The notes under the pieces are model-generated. The model was not told where the DNA came from, did not search any database, and saw only the letters and a list, made by a program, of their open reading frames with translations. This document shows, piece after piece, positions 17,300 through 26,347 of a stretch of DNA of 64,000 nucleotides (the first letter of the stretch is position 1; the number at the start of each line of letters is the position of its first letter). Made by a program: the position numbers and the translations under genes. Source of the DNA: CAZYME01 sp964648115. Its GTDB lineage: Bacteria > Pseudomonadota > Gammaproteobacteria > Legionellales > Legionellaceae. The stretch spans positions 62,001 to 126,000 of the forward strand of contig CAZYME010000003.1 in assembly GCA_964648115.1 (NCBI GenBank), given 5' to 3'.

Positions 17300-18424
17300 T
17301 TGCCAAAATCAACCCAATTTCAACAAATGGAATATTTTATAAACAATATAATTAATGCCAAATCGGAGTGCAACCCAAAGGGTAATAAGGAATTTCAAGC
17401 ACGAATATTAAACGGAAAAATCGATGAATTTATAAGAGCAGTAACCAAAAACATTTTACAGGAAAAAAATGAACAGGGTAATTTGCTCATGCATGTTATC
17501 AATTCTTTCTCCAAACACCCAGATATTTTGCAATTCATCCTTCAAAGTATGGTGACTAAGATTGCTGAATTTAACATAGGGCCAAGTGTTTATACTGCTG
17601 AGCTAAGACAAGGCAAGAGCCAAATCACTAACCCATTAAAATTAGCTGCGTCAGTAAGTCTAGAAACACTAAATATGATTTTACTGCAAATATGCGAAAT
17701 CGAAGAAAAGCATTGGTTGCACATATTAACAGGAATGACCGATCTAAATCTAACGGGTAAGAAGTTAGTTGGTTACCCTCGCACTAACGAGCATTTGTTT
17801 GAGGCATTTTTATCACTACCGTTAAGACAACGCGTAAAACTCCTTGCAACGCGAGATAATACTGATGATAACGCGAATGTTATAGCCTACGCAGCGCAAG
17901 CCGAAGATTCAGTTCTTTTAGAGTTAATTTTACGTCACAAGAACGAAGTTTTTGCAGCGGACGAAAAGTTCATATCCGAACCAACCCAATGCCCTGTTAG
18001 GAATGCCCAAATATATCTTTACATACTGAGTCAGCCTAACTTGTTGATCCAGCTTAACGAATTTGAGGATCTCGACACTCTTGAGGCAATGCTAACAACT
18101 AGAGGAGTAGGCGGCCTAAACGCAGTGGCTACCGCTCTTAAATTAGGCCCTAGCAAACATTTGAGCCAACTTCTTGTTTTAGTTGAGCGCTTAGAGATTG
18201 ATACTCAGAGAAAAATTATGGATCAACTCGATGGGGATGCTAAACGCAAATTATCAAAATGTGATTGTTGTCCTGAAGACATAAAGGCTATGCTCATCGA
18301 ACTTGTAGGTGGACGATCGTCAACTCAACAGCACTTTAAGGTAGCGGATGTAACGGATGTAACGGATGAAGCGGATCGAGCTGCGGTTGTGGTAGAAAAT
18401 CCCAGCGTTGCAGTTTTGAGTTAA
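17300..18424 (+). CDS. Divergent ankyrin-like protein of unknown function
   Basis: A 374-residue soluble protein. The start is a TTG at 17300, because GGAGAG (17290-17295) precedes it at good spacing; the ATG at 17327 lacks one. Helical pairs such as IDEFIRAVTKNILQEKNEQGNLLMHVI and DDNANVIAYAAQAEDSVLLELILRH (read in short pieces) have ankyrin-like spacing but are far from the consensus. A C-terminal stretch repeats DVTD through nine-base units GTAACGGAT. It has its own promoter and no operon partner. It may be a secreted effector; that is inference. Confidence 0.68.
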   Translation: MPKSTQFQQMEYFINNIINAKSECNPKGNKEFQARILNGKIDEFIRAVTKNILQEKNEQGNLLMHVINSFSKHPDILQFILQSMVTKIAEFNIGPSVYTAELRQGKSQITNPLKLAASVSLETLNMILLQICEIEEKHWLHILTGMTDLNLTGKKLVGYPRTNEHLFEAFLSLPLRQRVKLLATRDNTDDNANVIAYAAQAEDSVLLELILRHKNEVFAADEKFISEPTQCPVRNAQIYLYILSQPNLLIQLNEFEDLDTLEAMLTTRGVGGLNAVATALKLGPSKHLSQLLVLVERLEIDTQRKIMDQLDGDAKRKLSKCDCCPEDIKAMLIELVGGRSSTQQHFKVADVTDVTDEADRAAVVVENPSVAVLS

Positions 18425-18438
18425 CATCAAAAAATATA

Positions 18439-18616
18439 AGTAGGTTGGGTCAATGACCTAATGGCACTGCCTTAAGGATAAAACCCTCCTGCCTACGTTC
18501 CGCGGGACGTAGGGGCTGGGTGGGTAGACCTAGGGGTTGGATAGACCTAAGGGTTGGGTTGTATATAGTCAAAAACCCCTTAAGGCAGCACCATTAGATC
18601 ATTGATCTAACCTACT
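18439..18616. repeat. Nested palindromic element (family E carrying family D)
   Basis: Outer arms of 39 bases: AGTAGGTTGGGTCAATGACC... from 18439 to 18477, and its near reverse complement ending AACCTACT at 18578-18616. In the middle sits a second palindrome, CCTACGTTCCGCGGGACGTAGG in two halves (18492-18513), whose arms match the elements at 37359 and 61245. Short AGACCTAGGGGTTGG-like repeats follow. It separates two convergent genes and its right arm supplies the lplT stop codon. Confidence 0.82.
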
Positions 18617-19910
18617 TTTGTTCCTTTCGTGATCTTAAAAACAAAACCCAAAACACAATTACAGCGCAGCCATTTAGAATAGCTAAAATAAAAAATACAC
18701 GCGATATGGCTACGTGAAAATGCACTAGCAGTATCACTAACCCTGTGCCCAATATCATGAATAAGGCATTTATAATATTGTTAGCAGCAACCGTCCGGGA
18801 TCGCATGCTCCCCTCGCTCACCACTTGCAAATAAGTATACAAAGGTACTGCAAATAATCCGCCACTAAATGCCAGCAAAAATAAATCCATCGCGATACGC
18901 CAATGCGTAATGTGGCTAAAAAATTGGAAAACAGATTGCAAGGGTAGCAAATTATCTATTTTCACAGGCGATGCCAAGCATAAATCAACCGCAAAAAGTG
19001 ATAGTAAAAGCATGGCATGAGGCACATATCGCAGTGTAATCTCACCTGCTAATAATCGATTGATGACGATTGAACCCAAAGCAATGCCGATGGAAAATAA
19101 AGCAAGAAATACGGCAAATACAGCTGCATCAGCTCGGAGTACATAATTGGTATAATCCGGCAGTTTGGTTAAGACCACCGCTCCAATTAACCAAAACCAG
19201 GATATAGCAAAAATAACGGGAACGACGCGCTTATTCATCACTACGTCTTTAATCATCTGCTTTGTTGCACGCCATACATGCCAATCAACCCGCAAATCAG
19301 TCGCCACTGAACGTGCGGGCGGTATAAACAAGCTTGCTACTAAACCTGCCAAAGCAACTAAAACGGTTAATGCAATGGCATATACTGAAGCTGTTTTTAC
19401 GCCACCTATGCTCAAAGTACCTAAAATAGTCCCCAACAGTATTGCAAGGAAAGTGCTAGCTTCAATTAATGCCGTAGCGCCTAATAATTGCTGGCGTGGT
19501 AAATGATCAGGCAAAATTGCATATTTGATGGGCCCGAAAAATGTCGAGTGAACACCCATTCCGGTTAAAGTCACCATCAAGAGCCAGGTATCACCATAAT
19601 AAAACGCGAGACCGCCAACAGATACCAACAGCACCTCAAATGACTTAATGATCCATATTAAAATCGTCTTATTAAATTTATCTGCCAATTGGCCAGCTGT
19701 AGCTGAGAAAATGAAAAAGGGCAGGATAAATAATGCGCTGGCGACTGCCTGATATCGTTCTGATTGCCATTGGGAACTGCTGAGGTGGTAACTAATTTGG
19801 GTTAACATTGCAAATTTAAATGCATTATCATTAAATGCACCAAAGAATTGCGTCATGAAAAGTGGGAAGAATGTCCTTTTTTTAAGAAGACCCACTGCAC
19901 GAACATCCAT
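18612..19910 (-). CDS. LplT-like MFS transporter (lysophospholipid transporter family)
   Basis: Twelve-helix major facilitator protein of 432 residues. The N-terminus LKKRTFFPLFMTQFFGAFNDNAFKFA is typical of the LplT/Aas-associated branch, which flips lysophospholipids inward for re-acylation. PIKYAILPDHLP and GATALIEASTFLAILLG follow, as in that branch. The ATG at 19910 is preceded by GGGGAG. It runs 17 bases downstream of the dehydrogenase gene, so the two are probably co-transcribed. No Aas gene is adjacent, so the substrate is inferred from the family. Confidence 0.82.
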   Translation of the reverse strand: MDVRAVGLLKKRTFFPLFMTQFFGAFNDNAFKFAMLTQISYHLSSSQWQSERYQAVASALFILPFFIFSATAGQLADKFNKTILIWIIKSFEVLLVSVGGLAFYYGDTWLLMVTLTGMGVHSTFFGPIKYAILPDHLPRQQLLGATALIEASTFLAILLGTILGTLSIGGVKTASVYAIALTVLVALAGLVASLFIPPARSVATDLRVDWHVWRATKQMIKDVVMNKRVVPVIFAISWFWLIGAVVLTKLPDYTNYVLRADAAVFAVFLALFSIGIALGSIVINRLLAGEITLRYVPHAMLLLSLFAVDLCLASPVKIDNLLPLQSVFQFFSHITHWRIAMDLFLLAFSGGLFAVPLYTYLQVVSEGSMRSRTVAANNIINALFMILGTGLVILLVHFHVAISRVFFILAILNGCAVIVFWVLFLRSRKEQK

Positions 19911-19927
19911 CCCCTCTCCCCTGCCTC

Positions 19928-20788
19928 TTAAGATTTGTCAGTACGATCTAGAGCACGCTTGCTTAAAGAAGCGATGATTTTTTCGATGCTATGCTCATGA
20001 GGTGCGGATTGGTTTATAATGGCGTTAGTACGTTGCTCACAATAATTTTTTACTTCCTTGTCCGGCAAAATATAGAACGTGTTATTTTTTACTTCCCGCA
20101 TAATACAAGCAGCTATGTCTTCGGCAGGACGACTACGTTCAATTAAGCCACCAACCATATTGTGTAATGTATCGGATGATGAAGGAGCAGAATTAGCCAA
20201 CAACTGGGTATTAGCAAACGATGGGCACACAACTGACACATCCACTGGTTTATTTAATCGCTTCAAATCAAAATACAACGATTCAGATAGAGCAACGATA
20301 GCGTGCTTAGACATTGCATAAGCAGCCATTTGAGAGCCACTGCATAATCCATAAAAGCTGGCCATATTGACTATATGAGAACGGTATTTTTGGTTAAGCA
20401 TTAATGGTAGGAAGGTTTGCACGCCATGCACAACACCATATAAATTAACATCCAAAACATGGCGAACACTTTGATTAGTTAATTCCCAAAATGGCGCAAG
20501 CGGACCACTCACTCCTGCGTTATTAATGAGAATATCTACCTGGCCAAAACGCTCGTAGGCTTGATTGGCTAATTGCTGTACATCATCCAAGTTCGCAACA
20601 TCACAAACCACACCTAGTACATCTGCCTGCGACGATGCCTTCAATTGCTCGACTTGCTCATGCAAAGCAGTTTGTGCAATATCTGCCATCACTACGTGCA
20701 TACCATCAAGTATGCATGCTTTTACCAAAGCCAAGCCGATGCCACTTGCCGCACCGGTTACTACGGCCACTCTTTTATTTACAATCAT
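19928..20788 (-). CDS. Short-chain dehydrogenase/reductase
   Basis: Rossmann-fold NAD(P)-dependent oxidoreductase of 286 residues. It shows the nucleotide-binding VTGAASGIGLAL, the structural INNAGVS, and the catalytic Tyr-Lys pair in YAMSKHA with an upstream serine in VNMASFYG. After VCDV the residue pattern does not decide between NAD and NADP with confidence. The substrate is unknown. It precedes the LplT-like transporter on the same strand, suggesting a lipid-related role. Confidence 0.88.
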   Translation of the reverse strand: MIVNKRVAVVTGAASGIGLALVKACILDGMHVVMADIAQTALHEQVEQLKASSQADVLGVVCDVANLDDVQQLANQAYERFGQVDILINNAGVSGPLAPFWELTNQSVRHVLDVNLYGVVHGVQTFLPLMLNQKYRSHIVNMASFYGLCSGSQMAAYAMSKHAIVALSESLYFDLKRLNKPVDVSVVCPSFANTQLLANSAPSSSDTLHNMVGGLIERSRPAEDIAACIMREVKNNTFYILPDKEVKNYCEQRTNAIINQSAPHEHSIEKIIASLSKRALDRTDKS

Positions 20789-20822
20789 AAGTCACAGACG
20801 CACATCTCAGCCAAATTGAATT

Positions 20823-21050
20823 TTATTCCTGAGGTTGTTCATTAACCAGAACAACATCCTGCGCTTTCAATCCTTTTGGCCCTTTATCTAAAACAAAACT
20901 CACTGCATCATTTTCATGTAGTGTCTTAAAGCCTACACCTTGGATATCTTTGTAATGCACGAAAATATCATCACCCTGTTCGTTGATGATAAAACCAAAA
21001 CCCTTTTTCTCATTAAACCATTTTACATGTCCATTTTCTCTATCTGACAT
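20823..21050 (-). CDS. Cold-shock domain protein
   Basis: A 75-residue single-stranded nucleic acid-binding protein of the CspA family. RNP1 reads KGFGFI and RNP2 DIFVHY. The ATG at 21050 (MSDRENGHVKWFN) is chosen because the upstream nine codons lie in a purine-rich leader containing AGGG and do not match the family. It acts as an RNA chaperone or transcription antiterminator. It is divergent from pyrE, and the 133-base gap must hold both promoters. Confidence 0.93.
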   Translation of the reverse strand: MSDRENGHVKWFNEKKGFGFIINEQGDDIFVHYKDIQGVGFKTLHENDAVSFVLDKGPKGLKAQDVVLVNEQPQE

Positions 21051-21183
21051 TTCCCTATCCCCTTTTATCTTAAACATTTCTATCCTATACTTCGCGCGGC
21101 GTGTAACACCGCAAAATATAGCATAACAGTTTTTTATTGATTGTTAACGATTTTTTTTAAAAGGGCTTTTCGAGGTTTTTACA

Positions 21184-21816
21184 ATGGATAATTCTAAAGA
21201 AGCTTTTATTCGCCTTGCGCTGGATTGCAACGTATTAAAATTTGGTGAATTTACATTAAAATCTGGCCGTTTAAGCCCTTATTTTTTTAACGCAGGATTA
21301 TTTTATCAAGGCACGGCTTTACGCCAACTTGGAAAATTTTACGCTGATACATTAGTCAAGCGCTCTGGTAATTTCCAACATTTGTTCGGTCCCGCTTACA
21401 AAGGCCTTCCCCTAGCTACTGCAACTGCAGTCGCACTTGCTGAAATGGGAGTGGAGACGACAGTCACCTTTAATCGCAAAGAAGTGAAAACACATGGCGA
21501 AGGTGGCGAATTAATTGGGGCGCCTCTCACTGGAAACACGGTTATTATTGATGACGTAATCAGCGCAGGAACCGCGTTTCGTGAATCACAAAAATTAATC
21601 AGGGAGCACGGGGGCAATCTAACCGCTGTAGTTATTGCTCTAGACCGTTGTGAACGTGGCTTAACTAACCGATCTACGCTCGCAGAAATCCAAGCTCAAG
21701 GCATTCAGGTCCTGTCTATTATCACGCTTTTTGATTTGATGGATTATTTAAAGCAGCAAGGTGAGCACTCGCTGGTAAAACGCTTGGAAGCTTATCAGGA
21801 GGAGTATGGTTGTTAG
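21184..21816 (+). CDS. pyrE: Orotate phosphoribosyltransferase
   Basis: Joins orotate to PRPP to make OMP in pyrimidine synthesis. The 210 residues contain the PRPP-binding motif VIIDDVISAGTA, FGPAYKGLPLA, the flexible loop FNRKEVKTHGEGG and the N-terminal FTLKSGRLSPYFFN. The ATG at 21184 follows CGAGG by eight bases. Length and all motifs are typical. Confidence 0.97.
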   Translation: MDNSKEAFIRLALDCNVLKFGEFTLKSGRLSPYFFNAGLFYQGTALRQLGKFYADTLVKRSGNFQHLFGPAYKGLPLATATAVALAEMGVETTVTFNRKEVKTHGEGGELIGAPLTGNTVIIDDVISAGTAFRESQKLIREHGGNLTAVVIALDRCERGLTNRSTLAEIQAQGIQVLSIITLFDLMDYLKQQGEHSLVKRLEAYQEEYGC

Positions 21817-21838
21817 TTGGATAATTAATCTAAAGACA

Positions 21839-21862
21839 CCTTCTCCCCGCGAGGGGAGAAGG
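21839..21862. terminator. Stem-loop between convergent pyrE and degP-like genes
   Basis: A perfect 10-base-pair stem, CCTTCTCCCC with GGGGAGAAGG, and a GCGA loop. No T-run follows on the plus strand, so it may be a bidirectional terminator or simply a short relic of the family C palindrome also seen at 33317-33640. Confidence 0.5.
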
Positions 21863-21871
21863 CTCATATTA

Positions 21872-22936
21872 CTAAAACGCTGCTATATCTATTGTTTTCA
21901 TAGCAAGATTAACGCGCTTTCCATCCCTTTGTACTGTCAGTGTGATTTTCTCTCCCACTTTTATTTCTGTTAATAAATTATACAGAGTGCCGTAGTTATT
22001 AATGTCATGGCCGTTCAGTGCCACAATCACATCCCCGATAGTAGTGTGTCCCCAACTACTTCGTTGCGTGCTACGTAATCCTACCTGAGCAGCTGGTGTG
22101 TGGGGGATGATCTTGGAGATCAAGATACCCTTGCTCACACCTAATCGTCCAGCAAGACTAGGATGAACAGGTAAAATTCCTATACCAGCAAGAACCACCC
22201 TACCATGTTGGATAATTTGGGCAACGATACGTGCGATATCATCCGCAGGTACTGCAAACCCAATCCCAGCTGATGACCCTGATTTTGAAAATATTACACT
22301 ATTCATTCCGATTAACCGCCCTGCGCTATCTAAAAGCGGGCCACCTGAATTACCAGGGTTGATTGACGCATCGGTTTGAATCATGTCACGAATTTTCAAG
22401 CCACCAACACCCGGAACTTGTCGGCCTAATGCAGAAATAACACCAACTGTTAATGTATGATCCAAACCGAATGGATTGCCAATGGCGATGGCCTTCTGAC
22501 CGACCAAAAGTGAAGTCGTATGTGCCATTTCAAAAGGAACATATGATTTTAATAACGCTAATGCTTTTGGAGAGGAAATTGCGAGAACGGCAATGTCCTT
22601 GCGCGGTTCCACGCCAATTACTTTAGCAGGAACAGTCACCCTGCCAATGGTGATGGATAATTTATCTGCACCATTAACCACGTGAAAATTGGTGACAACA
22701 TGGCCTTTGGCATCCCAAATAATCCCAGAGCCTGTTCCAGCAGGAACCTCTTGACGCTTGTGTGAATGGTTAACGAGAGCCATTCGATGAACATACACCA
22801 CCTTGGGAGACGCTTTACGAAACACCTCAACCGTGTTTCTTTCATCAGGCATCAAGTCATTTAAGTTCGCGGCATATCCTGGGAGGCAAACAGTGAAAGT
22901 GATACAAAAAATACAGAGTAATTTCTTAAAAAGCAT
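21872..22936 (-). CDS. DegP/DegS-like periplasmic serine protease with one PDZ domain
   Basis: Trypsin-like protease of 354 residues for envelope quality control. The catalytic triad is visible: His85 in TNFHVVNG, Asp114 in RKDIAVL and Ser197 in NPGNSGGPL. A single PDZ domain fills about 240-340. The ATG at 22936 opens a good signal sequence (MLFKKLLCIFCITFTVCLPGYAA, cleaved after AYAA-like residues); the open frame runs ten codons further from a TTG. One PDZ and the length are closer to DegS than to DegP, but a cleavable signal would make it soluble. Confidence 0.9.
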   Translation of the reverse strand: MLFKKLLCIFCITFTVCLPGYAANLNDLMPDERNTVEVFRKASPKVVYVHRMALVNHSHKRQEVPAGTGSGIIWDAKGHVVTNFHVVNGADKLSITIGRVTVPAKVIGVEPRKDIAVLAISSPKALALLKSYVPFEMAHTTSLLVGQKAIAIGNPFGLDHTLTVGVISALGRQVPGVGGLKIRDMIQTDASINPGNSGGPLLDSAGRLIGMNSVIFSKSGSSAGIGFAVPADDIARIVAQIIQHGRVVLAGIGILPVHPSLAGRLGVSKGILISKIIPHTPAAQVGLRSTQRSSWGHTTIGDVIVALNGHDINNYGTLYNLLTEIKVGEKITLTVQRDGKRVNLAMKTIDIAAF

Positions 22937-23094
22937 AGTAGACCTAGGTTTATTTATTTTAAACAAACCGTATTATGCACTAATTTAGTCCAATATGACA
23001 AATTTAATACAAATGATTGTCATGTCGAGCACAACCACCTCATCTCTAACATAGTGAGGGATAACGAGGCTGCGGTCGGAATAGCGTACATCAT

Positions 23095-23925
23095 TTAAGG
23101 TGTAAGCGGCGCTAACAAATCATCCGTTTTAACATCCTCATCTTTTACCTTCTTGCCACTACCATTAATTTTTTCCTCTGCATCACCCACACGCATTCTA
23201 GAGGCTTTTTCGTCCGCTATCTTATCGGGAGAAACGTTCCCAGATGCTTTGAAATATTGTTTTAAAAACCTAATGGGCGCCATTAGTGTCTCTTTGAATG
23301 ATCGTGTCCCAGCTTCAAGCGTCTGCTCGGCAAAGTGCTCGGTACTTTCATCGTGGCGTATATATATCTTTTCTAATAAACCGGTATGACCTACATACAG
23401 TTTATCTAGATTTTCATTTCGAAGTTCTTCGTGGGCGATCAGAGAGTCTTGTAGATCAAGGCGTGAATCCCATATTGATGCTCTGTGAGCCTGTAATTTT
23501 TGTAATTCAATTTCATAAAATTTAATCTCACGATCAATTTCATCTTTTAATAAATCACACATCCCTTTTCGCTCTGGTGATTGCCCACCATCAATAATCG
23601 CTGAAGATTCTTTTAGCGTCATTTGAGCATACCGCTGAATCAGCTCCATTTTTTTATCTAAAATGCCCTGAATTTTTTGATCGATATATTCAATAGACTC
23701 TCTATTAGCCCCCAAAACTTGGTAATGGGAGTCAAAGCGTTTATTGCTTTCCATTTGTGTACGCAGTTTTTCTAACTCACTGCTTTCATGGAGAAGAGCA
23801 CGCTGTTGAGCACGATCATTTAAATGTTTATCTCGACTGAGCAAAATTTGACGAATAAATACGGATAAAGCAGTCACCGCACCGAAAACAACAGTACAAA
23901 TGACCGCTATAATTACAGGTTCCAT
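23095..23925 (-). CDS. Membrane-anchored coiled-coil protein of unknown function
   Basis: A 276-residue protein with one N-terminal membrane helix (about 3-27), a long charged helical region likely to form coiled coil (about 30-175), and a Lys/Asp-rich tail. An excellent ribosome binding site (GAGGAGG, seven bases before the ATG) suggests strong translation. It follows the 23955-24608 gene by 29 bases, so the two form a small operon. No enzyme motif is visible. It could be a structural or scaffold protein. Confidence 0.75.
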   Translation of the reverse strand: MEPVIIAVICTVVFGAVTALSVFIRQILLSRDKHLNDRAQQRALLHESSELEKLRTQMESNKRFDSHYQVLGANRESIEYIDQKIQGILDKKMELIQRYAQMTLKESSAIIDGGQSPERKGMCDLLKDEIDREIKFYEIELQKLQAHRASIWDSRLDLQDSLIAHEELRNENLDKLYVGHTGLLEKIYIRHDESTEHFAEQTLEAGTRSFKETLMAPIRFLKQYFKASGNVSPDKIADEKASRMRVGDAEEKINGSGKKVKDEDVKTDDLLAPLTP

Positions 23926-23954
23926 AACTTATCCTCCTCAGAGTAGCTTTCATT

Positions 23955-24608
23955 TTAGTGTAAATGAATCAATTGAGTATGAATTTCAACGGCAAAGTAA
24001 CGACTAAAAGCTTGGGCTGTATTGACCATAGGCCATTGCTCTTCTTTGTCGCACATACGCAACATCTCAGCTCTAAAGATTGGATTGTAATGTTGATTGA
24101 TAAATGGCTGAATTTCAGACAAATTTTTGAAATTCTTCACCACAACTGTAGCATTCTCTACTAAATGCGACAGATTTACACGCTCCAGAATGCTGGTCAT
24201 TTCATCGTCATCTTCAATCGACGCTCGCAACCATTTTAATAATACGGAACGTGGTTTGATACAAAGTAATTGCTGGCCTTCCTTCATGGAGGGCTCCATC
24301 AACACTACTTGTGAATGTAGCTCAAATTTAAAGCAACAAAGAAAATCAAGAAAACTACCTTCAATATCGCTACGTACATTTGGCCCCAACCAGCGGCTGA
24401 TTTCATGTCTAAACATAAGAGGAAAATGCCGCTCGATCTCATCAAGCGTTGCCTCTTCACTGGCCTGCCTACGAATTACATATGCGGTACTGTCTGTTTC
24501 TGCTGCACGTTGCTCAGGCAAATCAACATCGGGATGCTGTGCGGCAAGAAACGATAAAAATACAGATGTGGGTTTTAAGATAACGATTTCCCATTGACTT
24601 CTGTCCAT
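23955..24608 (-). CDS. Protein with a duplicated ~100-residue domain, unknown function
   Basis: A 217-residue soluble protein in which residues 9-104 and 115-216 are diverged copies of one domain. Shared landmarks are LKPTSVFLSFL against IKPRSVLLKWL, DEIERHFPLMFRHEISR against SEIQPFINQHYNPIFRAEMLR, and FKFELHSQ against FAVEIHTQ. AGGAG lies six bases before the ATG. It precedes the coiled-coil membrane protein. No known family is recognised, and the duplication suggests a two-site binding protein. Confidence 0.75.
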   Translation of the reverse strand: MDRSQWEIVILKPTSVFLSFLAAQHPDVDLPEQRAAETDSTAYVIRRQASEEATLDEIERHFPLMFRHEISRWLGPNVRSDIEGSFLDFLCCFKFELHSQVVLMEPSMKEGQQLLCIKPRSVLLKWLRASIEDDDEMTSILERVNLSHLVENATVVVKNFKNLSEIQPFINQHYNPIFRAEMLRMCDKEEQWPMVNTAQAFSRYFAVEIHTQLIHLH

Positions 24609-25025
24609 AATGCTCTCCTAAATTATATGACTCATCCTGAGTACAACTTGAAAAGCTAAATCAATGTCTATCTTCACTTTTTTAAGCGAAGACTATCAGA
24701 TTACCATATGTTACATATTGATTTCAATATGCGTTATGAAAGCTCTATAAGGTGAAGGAAAAATCTAACCGGTAAATGAAAATCCTAAACGACAAACGAA
24801 CACCCTAAACGGTAAATGAGTGACTTTGTAGGGTTAAAAGAACACTGATAATTCCTTATTTGCTATTCATGACCAGGTAATTTTCAATGCGTATTCCATC
24901 TGTTAATGTGCTTGATGTAAGGAAATCAATCTGACCAAAAAAAGATACCGATGTTTATTTTCTGTGTTATATTATAAATTCACATCGTAATGTGATTTTT
25001 ATTAACCAAAAACTAGGAGCTTAAA
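24609..25025. promoter_or_regulatory. Intergenic region with candidate operator
   Basis: A 417-base divergent region. A perfect inverted repeat, TCACATCGTAATGTGA, lies at 24980-24995, just after TATATTATAAA sequences that could form a -10 element, and before AGGAG (25015-25019). About 24765-24830 holds three imperfect repeats of roughly 20 bases (CTAAACGGTAAATGAG-like). No gene is visible in between. Confidence 0.4.
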
Positions 25026-25193
25026 ATGATGAACAGTAAAGCAAAATTAGCAACATCCGAAGCCCTTGAGTTATTAAGCAGAAAAGCGGACTCATCGCTC
25101 ACCTGCCTTCATGCCAAGAGCAAGTGGAAACATCTACATACAAGCGCGCACTCAGCAGACGGAGCTGGCAGGGGGTATCTTTTCCGAAGCTAA
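25026..25193 (+). other. 5' fragment of the gene at 25111, in another frame
   Basis: An open frame of 55 codons from the ATG at 25026, which has a strong ribosome binding site (AGGAG, six bases away), to a TAA at 25191. It begins MMNSKAKLATSEALELLSRK. The downstream long frame has no ribosome binding site of its own and is open back to 25078. The likeliest reading is one gene with a frameshift between about 25078 and 25190, real or from sequencing. Confidence 0.6.
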
Positions 25194-26160
25194 TGCCACA
25201 GAGTCCATTTCTTCACCTCAAGTCGTTCCCTTACCTCTCGCTCCTCCCCTGGCTGAACTTAATCAACAATTCTTAGCTACACACCAATCAGCATCTGTAG
25301 CCGCGTTAAAAGACGTCCAAACCGTCATGGTATTCAAATGTGGTGTTTTGTCACTATGGAAAAACAACGGAAGAGACATGGTTGAGATAGCCTCTAAAGA
25401 AGTTACTCCTCCTGCATATCATGCATTGAAATCTGTATGTCACGCCCCGTTGATCTGCATAGGCTCACTAAAATCTGAAAATGCTAGCGCAGAGACATGG
25501 ATAGAGTTGTGCGAAAGACTAGAACATAGCTTGAGAAGCGTAGATACTCAAAGGGTTGATGTGCATAGCCGCGAAAACATGGCTGCCATTTTACAGCATT
25601 CAGTTATCTGCATTAAACAGCTGCAAAACTGTGCCAGGTGGTCACTTCATGATAAGGAAGTAAGAGGGATATTAACGCAATACCAAAGAAGGATTGATGC
25701 GAACATCAAAATTCTTTCTGCGGCTGCAACCGAACTACAACTTTCTTCTTTGCATGAGATAATTCAGCAATGGATTACCACGCAAGAAATTGATTTAACT
25801 AAAAACCGAGTGCTTCTAGTGGCTCCGCATGGACCACGCAAGGGTTTCATCGAAATGCAATATTTCGTAGACCTGTACAAACGCCAATCAAAAGAAATAG
25901 ACGAGCCCATTGAGGATAATTACATCTACTATATTGAGATGCTAGGTTCTCAAATGGGTGAGGTTGACGTAAAAACGTGTTTAATTGAGGAATTTCTAGC
26001 TCGAGAAGAGCAGAATAAAACTGTAGCGCGTTGGATGTTGGGTGATCCATTAGGTATGCAGCAGGACGTATTAAAGGAATGCGCTCCAGGCATTATTGAT
26101 AAATTGCTCACGAAAGCGCCATTATCACCTTTGCGTACAAGCGCATATCCGTCAACTTAA
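25111..26160 (+). CDS. Protein of unknown function, probably lacking its true N-terminus
   Basis: A 349-residue frame with no recognised domain. The annotated ATG at 25111 has no ribosome binding site, and the frame is open upstream to 25078, overlapping a well-initiated frame that starts at 25026. The product is soluble, with helical stretches and a VVDVH-like mid region. No signal peptide or membrane helix is visible. If the upstream part belongs to it, the full protein would have about 375 residues. Its role is unknown; it could be a secreted effector or a decaying gene. Confidence 0.6.
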   Translation: MPRASGNIYIQARTQQTELAGGIFSEANATESISSPQVVPLPLAPPLAELNQQFLATHQSASVAALKDVQTVMVFKCGVLSLWKNNGRDMVEIASKEVTPPAYHALKSVCHAPLICIGSLKSENASAETWIELCERLEHSLRSVDTQRVDVHSRENMAAILQHSVICIKQLQNCARWSLHDKEVRGILTQYQRRIDANIKILSAAATELQLSSLHEIIQQWITTQEIDLTKNRVLLVAPHGPRKGFIEMQYFVDLYKRQSKEIDEPIEDNYIYYIEMLGSQMGEVDVKTCLIEEFLAREEQNKTVARWMLGDPLGMQQDVLKECAPGIIDKLLTKAPLSPLRTSAYPST

Positions 26161-26162
26161 GA

Positions 26163-26243
26163 AAATTGCCGTCATTGTGAACGTTAGTTAAGCAACCCAG
26201 TGTCACTGGATTCTTTGCTAACGCTCGCATAGACGGTTTTTTT
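26163..26243. repeat. Palindromic repeat, family G, degenerate copy
   Basis: Arms AAAATTGCCGTC and GACGGTTTTTTT, with inner AGCAACCCAGTG and CACTGGATTCTTTGCT segments. This resembles the better-preserved copy ending at 35760 (AGCGAAGCAATCCAG). The right arm ends in a run of T on the plus strand, so it may also terminate the upstream gene. Confidence 0.65.
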
Positions 26244-26347
26244 AACCAATTTCCGATAAGTTGATGCCTACGTGCGGGCGCATTCCAAAATTGATTTCTT
26301 TAAGAGATCTCTATATTCTGGCCAATCTCATCCTGTCTAAAATACCT

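Noticed and set aside
24127..24597. 156-codon plus-strand frame
   Set aside because: It lies antisense to the duplicated-domain gene, which has a good ribosome binding site, and its composition is not protein-like.
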